Below are positions 7,518 through 9,479 of a DNA stretch of 9,479 nucleotides, piece after piece. The stretch comes from Propionibacteriaceae bacterium (GTDB lineage: Bacteria > Actinomycetota > Actinomycetes > Propionibacteriales > Propionibacteriaceae), in contig JAUMYR010000110.1 of NCBI GenBank assembly GCA_030528545.1, positions 1 to 9,479 on the forward strand. Direction: 5' to 3'. Every line of letters begins with the position of its first letter. The first letter of the stretch is position 1. A model generated the notes under the pieces. It saw nothing but the letters and a program-made list of their open reading frames with translations, searched no databases and had not been told where the DNA came from. Made by a program: the position numbers and the translations under genes.

Positions 7518-7520
7518 GAT

Positions 7521-7528
7521 CTCCTCCC
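7521..7528 (-). promoter_or_regulatory. Strong Shine-Dalgarno of the flavin fusion gene
   Basis: The minus strand reads GGGAGGAG ATC ATG, an almost ideal actinomycete ribosome binding site a few bases before the ATG at 7517-7515. It fixes this ATG as the translation start. Upstream (7529-7650) I see no convincing -10/-35 pair, so the promoter is not called. Confidence 0.8.
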
Positions 7529-7634
7529 GGCATCGTCGTTTTGGCTAGCAGGGCTGAACACCGCCCGGCCTTCGGAAATGACACAACGGGATGGAACACA
7601 TCGCATCTGACCAGCAGCACGTTGCCCTCCCGTC

Positions 7635-7653
7635 GGCACTCACTAGGCACTCA
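7635..7653. repeat. Tandem 8-base direct repeat with 11-base period
   Basis: GGCACTCA occurs at 7635-7642 and again at 7646-7653, three bases apart, giving a period of one helical turn. It lies about 120-135 bases upstream of the start codon of the minus-strand operon, on the side where regulators bind. An 11-base period is typical of sites for regulators that bind one DNA face, such as SARP-type activators. The repeat is short and could be chance. Confidence 0.35.
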
Positions 7654-7971
7654 TGGAGGACCCGCCACCAAAACACCTAGCGGATACCGACACCCTAACC
7701 CAGATCCCACGCCGATGACCCGAGTCAGCACAAAGATGCTAAGAAATCCTGGCGTTGTCGGATTGAGACGCCTGGGGACAAGTAGAGCATGGGGCGTGCC
7801 AACGCCCATGCGGCCCGGGATTCCGCACAGGTGAGCAACGCCGAACGAGACAACCTGACCCGCGAAGAGCAAGCCCACGGTCACGGAACCGAAGTAGAAG
7901 ACACAGCGTCACAGACCTTTCTTTGCCACTGCGTTCGCTGCGGCTACAGCTAACACAGCAGCAATCAGCGC
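7651..7971 (-). pseudogene. Membrane-protein remnant with an internal stop
   Basis: Reading the minus strand from 7971, the frame begins ALIAAVLAVAAANAVAKKGL, hits TGA at 7911-7909, then continues in the same frame with RCVFYFGSVTVGLLFAGQVV and a further run to TGA at 7653-7651. The two hydrophobic stretches look like real transmembrane helices, but the start region is itself preceded by a TGA (7974-7972) and there is no clear start codon with a ribosome binding site. The later part (after about residue 60) loses any protein-like character. I do not recognise the family. This is most simply a decayed small membrane protein gene. Confidence 0.4.
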
Positions 7972-7995
7972 TCAAGCAGAGGGCCGGTAGCTGGT

Positions 7996-8109
7996 CTAGG
8001 CGAACGGGGCGCCGTCTAGCTTGTGCGAGACAGTCAGGATCTCTCCTCCATCACCAACGATCCCAATCCCCAGCCCGAAGAACCACGTCCACCAGGGGCA
8101 TTCCACCTT
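7996..8109 (-). pseudogene. Small membrane-segment remnant between stop codons
   Basis: In the same minus-strand frame as its neighbours, an open stretch between TGA (8112-8110) and TAG (7998-7996) encodes WWTWFFGLGIGIVGDGGEIL followed by SHKLDGAPFA. It has one probable membrane helix followed by a charged segment. Third codon positions in the 29 codons from WFF onward are G or C in about 21, as expected for former coding sequence in a high-GC genome. No start codon is present inside, so it is either a fragment of a longer gene broken by stops, or chance. The family is not recognised. Confidence 0.35.
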
Positions 8110-8538
8110 TCAGCAAGAGTGTCGGAACAGTACCCAGGCGATCAGTGCTGCCAGCGGCCAGTCACCTCGCAGAGCAACGCCGACTCCTAGCTGTACGCAT
8201 AACGCGAATCCGCGCGCCGCATTCTGCCAGTCGGTGTCCGCCACCACGAGATGGCATGGCCGAAAGCCGCGCTCAGTGCTCCATAGGGCAGCAGTAGCCC
8301 GTCGTTGCCGTCCATAGGCCCACCCCTTGATAGTGAAGGCTCCAGGACCTCCGCGTCCGGCTCGATGTGGGCGGCCTTCAGCCCCGATAGCAGACTGCCA
8401 ATGCCAGACGCGCAGCGGGACGATCACGATCACGCCCAGCAGGAGCCTCAGGTGGGAAGGCCCCAGGCTTGGACGGAGAGCATGGGCAGACTCATGTTGG
8501 TGAGTGCTGGCCTGGTCCCGAAGGAGGTCGGACGTCAA
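8110..8538 (-). pseudogene. Frame-broken membrane protein remnant
   Basis: This minus-strand open frame of 142 codons has hydrophobic, protein-like segments at both ends but not in the middle. Near the start is LRLLLGVIVIVPLRVWHW; near the end is LGVGVALRGDWPLAALIAW. Between them this frame reads as Arg/Gly-rich nonsense, whereas the other frame at 8423-8187 reads plausibly, with GSLLSGLKAAHIEPDAEVLE and LLLPYGALSAAFGHAISWW. That pattern fits one gene carrying two compensating frameshifts, near 8400 and 8190. Alternatively there are two or three tiny genes. The family is not recognised. Confidence 0.4.
8187..8315 (-). CDS. Possible 42-residue protein or middle fragment of the broken gene
   Basis: An ATG at 8315 is preceded by a purine-rich AGGGGTGGG that could serve as a ribosome binding site, and opens a 42-codon frame beginning MDGNDGLLLPYGALSAAFGH and ending at TAG 8189-8187. 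The frame is open upstream as far as 8423 and reads as coding there too, so the ATG may simply be an internal methionine of the broken membrane-protein gene. No function can be given. Confidence 0.25.
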   Translation of the reverse strand: MDGNDGLLLPYGALSAAFGHAISWWRTPTGRMRRADSRYAYS

Positions 8539-9037
8539 GAGTTGAGCGGGTGAGCGCGGCGATCAGCCCGACCGACTTGAGCCGGCCTATCTCACACATC
8601 TTGGCGCCGCCCATGCCGCACCCAGCATGGCGCTGAGGGGCAATGCGATCACCACCGCGATAATCCCGATCCTGGAGGCTCGCCTCCTGCGGCGTGGCGT
8701 CAAAGGTCAGTAACGCGGGGGCGTCCCACAACGCATTATTGGTGTCGGGCTGTGCTAGGGGCAAGGTGGCCTGATGTTCTATCAGCGTGGTGAGCCTGGG
8801 GTCTGGCGGAAGGCTGAGAGCCTCCTTGGCCTCCATACATGCGCAACACGAGATAGGGTCACCGGTGAGATCGCAGCCGACGATTTGCTCGATCCGGCCA
8901 CGGATATCGTCCTGGACCGCTGGCTTAGAGCCTCGGTCCCTCAGTAGCCGGAGGCTGTCCGCTCGATACCGGGGCCCCTGACCTCGGCGCCGGTTATGGC
9001 TGGATATCTGGTATAGCAAGCCCACGAAAGAGTTCAT
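8492..9037 (-). pseudogene. Uncharacterised protein fragment, probably joined by frameshift to a membrane anchor
   Basis: This open frame has 181 codons. The part from about 8990 to 8700 reads like a normal soluble protein: RYRADSLRLLRDRG, DDIRGRIEQIVGCDLTGDP, a Cys-rich CCACMEAKEALSL, then DPRLTTLIEHQATLPL and LWDAPALLTFDA. After that the frame deteriorates, while the frame at 8709-8587 takes over with an Arg-rich helix. The ATG at 9037 has no convincing ribosome binding site and lies inside the end of the 8994-9191 frame. I cannot name a family; the CCAC cluster could be chance. It is best treated as a broken gene. Confidence 0.4.
8587..8709 (-). pseudogene. Arg-rich plus transmembrane helix fragment
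   Basis: A short open stretch on the minus strand, between TGA (8709-8707) and TAG (8589-8587), contains TPRRRRRASRIG followed by the helix IIAVVIALPLSAMLGAAWAA. The positive-inside arrangement (five Arg then a helix) and strong G/C third positions (about 25 of 31 codons) argue that it was coding. The preceding, plausible polar sequence lies in another frame (the 8492-9037 open frame), suggesting a frameshift near 8690-8700 in what was one protein with a cytoplasmic N-terminal part and a membrane anchor. Confidence 0.4.
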
Positions 9038-9191
9038 AGTCTTTCTCGTCCGGGGTCCGGTTCGGATCGCAGACGAGTTTCAGGCTGAGGTCCGCCTGGA
9101 AAGATGCCAGATCGGTGCCCGTTGGCTCAAGGCTGGCGTGGCCGGAAGGTGCGGGCGAGCCAACCAGCTGTTCCACCTGGCTGCTCGCCAC
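8994..9191 (-). pseudogene. Fragment with coding character, GTG-initiated at best
   Basis: This minus-strand open frame of 65 codons has its most protein-like part at the 3' end: DLASFQADLSLKLVCDPN then DEKDYELFRGLAIPDIQP. No ribosome binding site is seen before the GTG at 9191. The upstream membrane segment (9387-9256) is in another frame, so the two may be pieces of one protein with a signal or anchor helix. It is not recognised. Confidence 0.3.
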
Positions 9192-9255
9192 GATGCTTGG
9201 GGGCTTGGCTCAGACGCTTCTGCGCTGATGAATAGTCCAGACTCCGATTGATACC

Positions 9256-9387
9256 TCATGGAATCTGCGGCGAGCCTTTCACAAAACCTCGGCGAATGGG
9301 AAGGCTCGCACGTGAGGTCACAAGCGCTAGGGCGACGAGAGATACGGCAACGACGCTCCAAAACAGGCAAGGGGGATGTTCAGCCAT
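9256..9387 (-). pseudogene. N-terminal membrane-anchor fragment, 43 residues
   Basis: An ATG at 9387 opens 43 codons starting MAEHPPCLFWSVVAVSLVAL, giving a clear hydrophobic helix followed by basic residues (SLPIRRGFVKG), and stops at TGA 9258-9256. In the same frame past the stop the sequence continues GINRSLDYSSAQKRLSQAP, which still looks like protein, so the stop may be a lesion. There is no strong ribosome binding site. It could be a genuine tiny membrane protein instead. Confidence 0.3.
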
Positions 9388-9434
9388 AGTCTTAGATGTG
9401 CGTCGACCCAACTCTGTTATTTCTGTAGGGGCAG

Positions 9435-9460
9435 GCCGATTCTGTGCGAAAAGAATCGGC
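9435..9460. repeat. Perfect 9-bp inverted repeat
   Basis: GCCGATTCT (9435-9443) and AGAATCGGC (9452-9460) form a perfect nine-base-pair stem around the 8-base loop GTGCGAAA. It lies upstream (minus strand) of the anchor fragment that starts at 9387. It could be a transcription terminator of a gene beyond the right edge, or a repressor operator. There is no T-tract beyond the stem on either strand. Confidence 0.55.
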
Positions 9461-9479
9461 AGGGCTGCTTGGTGGCGCT

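Noticed and set aside
7541..7834. Plus-strand open frame of 97 codons upstream of the flavin operon
   Set aside because: Its composition is rich in Ser, Thr, Arg and Pro with no motif or ribosome binding site, and the opposite strand reads as membrane helices in part of it.
7923..8317. Two overlapping plus-strand open frames of 124 and 98 codons
   Set aside because: Both are Arg/Ser/Pro-rich antisense shadows of the membrane-helix fragments on the minus strand.
9080..9370. Minus-strand open frame of 96 codons
   Set aside because: It contains no hydrophobic helix or motif, whereas the other two minus frames here give a plausible anchor helix and an acidic, normal-looking tail.
7518..9479. 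CRISPR array, tRNA or transposase at the right side
   Set aside because: I saw no spaced repeats, no tRNA-like arm (GGTTCGA) and no transposase or integrase motif on either strand.

Overview
The window looks like DNA from a high-GC actinomycete, probably Streptomyces-like. The two plus-strand genes at the left are extremely GC-rich: sample 60-base lines that I counted are 77% and 83% G+C (3661-3720 and 1981-2040). They use almost only G/C-ending codons and encode protein families common in actinomycetes. Rare in-frame TTA leucine codons occur at 1064-1066, 5169-5171 and 6624-6626.

Region 1 (14-3943, plus strand) is a compact two-gene unit. The first gene is an 898-residue dikinase-like phosphotransferase with the architecture of rifampicin phosphotransferase: an ATP-grasp domain, a long helical middle, and a C-terminal swivelling phosphohistidine domain. 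Twelve bases later comes a Bcr/CflA-type major facilitator transporter. The pair reads as a small-molecule modification and export or resistance unit. A hairpin follows the second stop.

Region 2 (4162-7517, minus strand) converges on region 1 and is visibly different in composition (50%, 53% and 60% G+C in three sample lines), so it is probably a separate acquisition. It is an operon transcribed from 7517 leftwards. It begins with a protein fusing a nitronate monooxygenase-like flavin domain to an FAD/NAD(P)-binding oxidoreductase domain. The reading frame is stopped by a single TAG at 5484-5486, then reopens in the same frame two codons later and runs 313 residues through what appears to be the rest of the FAD/NAD(P) protein. 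The TAG sits where I expect a tryptophan (TGG) in this family. The last gene overlaps by ATGA and is a carboxymuconolactone decarboxylase/AhpD-like protein. Together the genes look like an oxidative tailoring or catabolic cassette of unknown substrate.

Region 3 (7518-9479) has no convincing intact gene. The minus strand carries a series of membrane-helix-like and ordinary-looking coding fragments that switch frame and are cut by stop codons: 9387-9256, 9191-8994, 9037-8700, 8709-8587, 8538-8430, 8423-8187 and 8190-7651. I read this as a stretch of decayed small genes, several encoding membrane proteins. At the far right is a perfect 9-base-pair inverted repeat (9435-9460).

The most notable observations are the in-frame amber codon splitting the flavin fusion protein, the fusion itself, the abrupt composition change near 3950-4050, and the frame-hopping membrane-protein remnants. 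Family assignments rest on reading motifs by eye, and no database search was possible.
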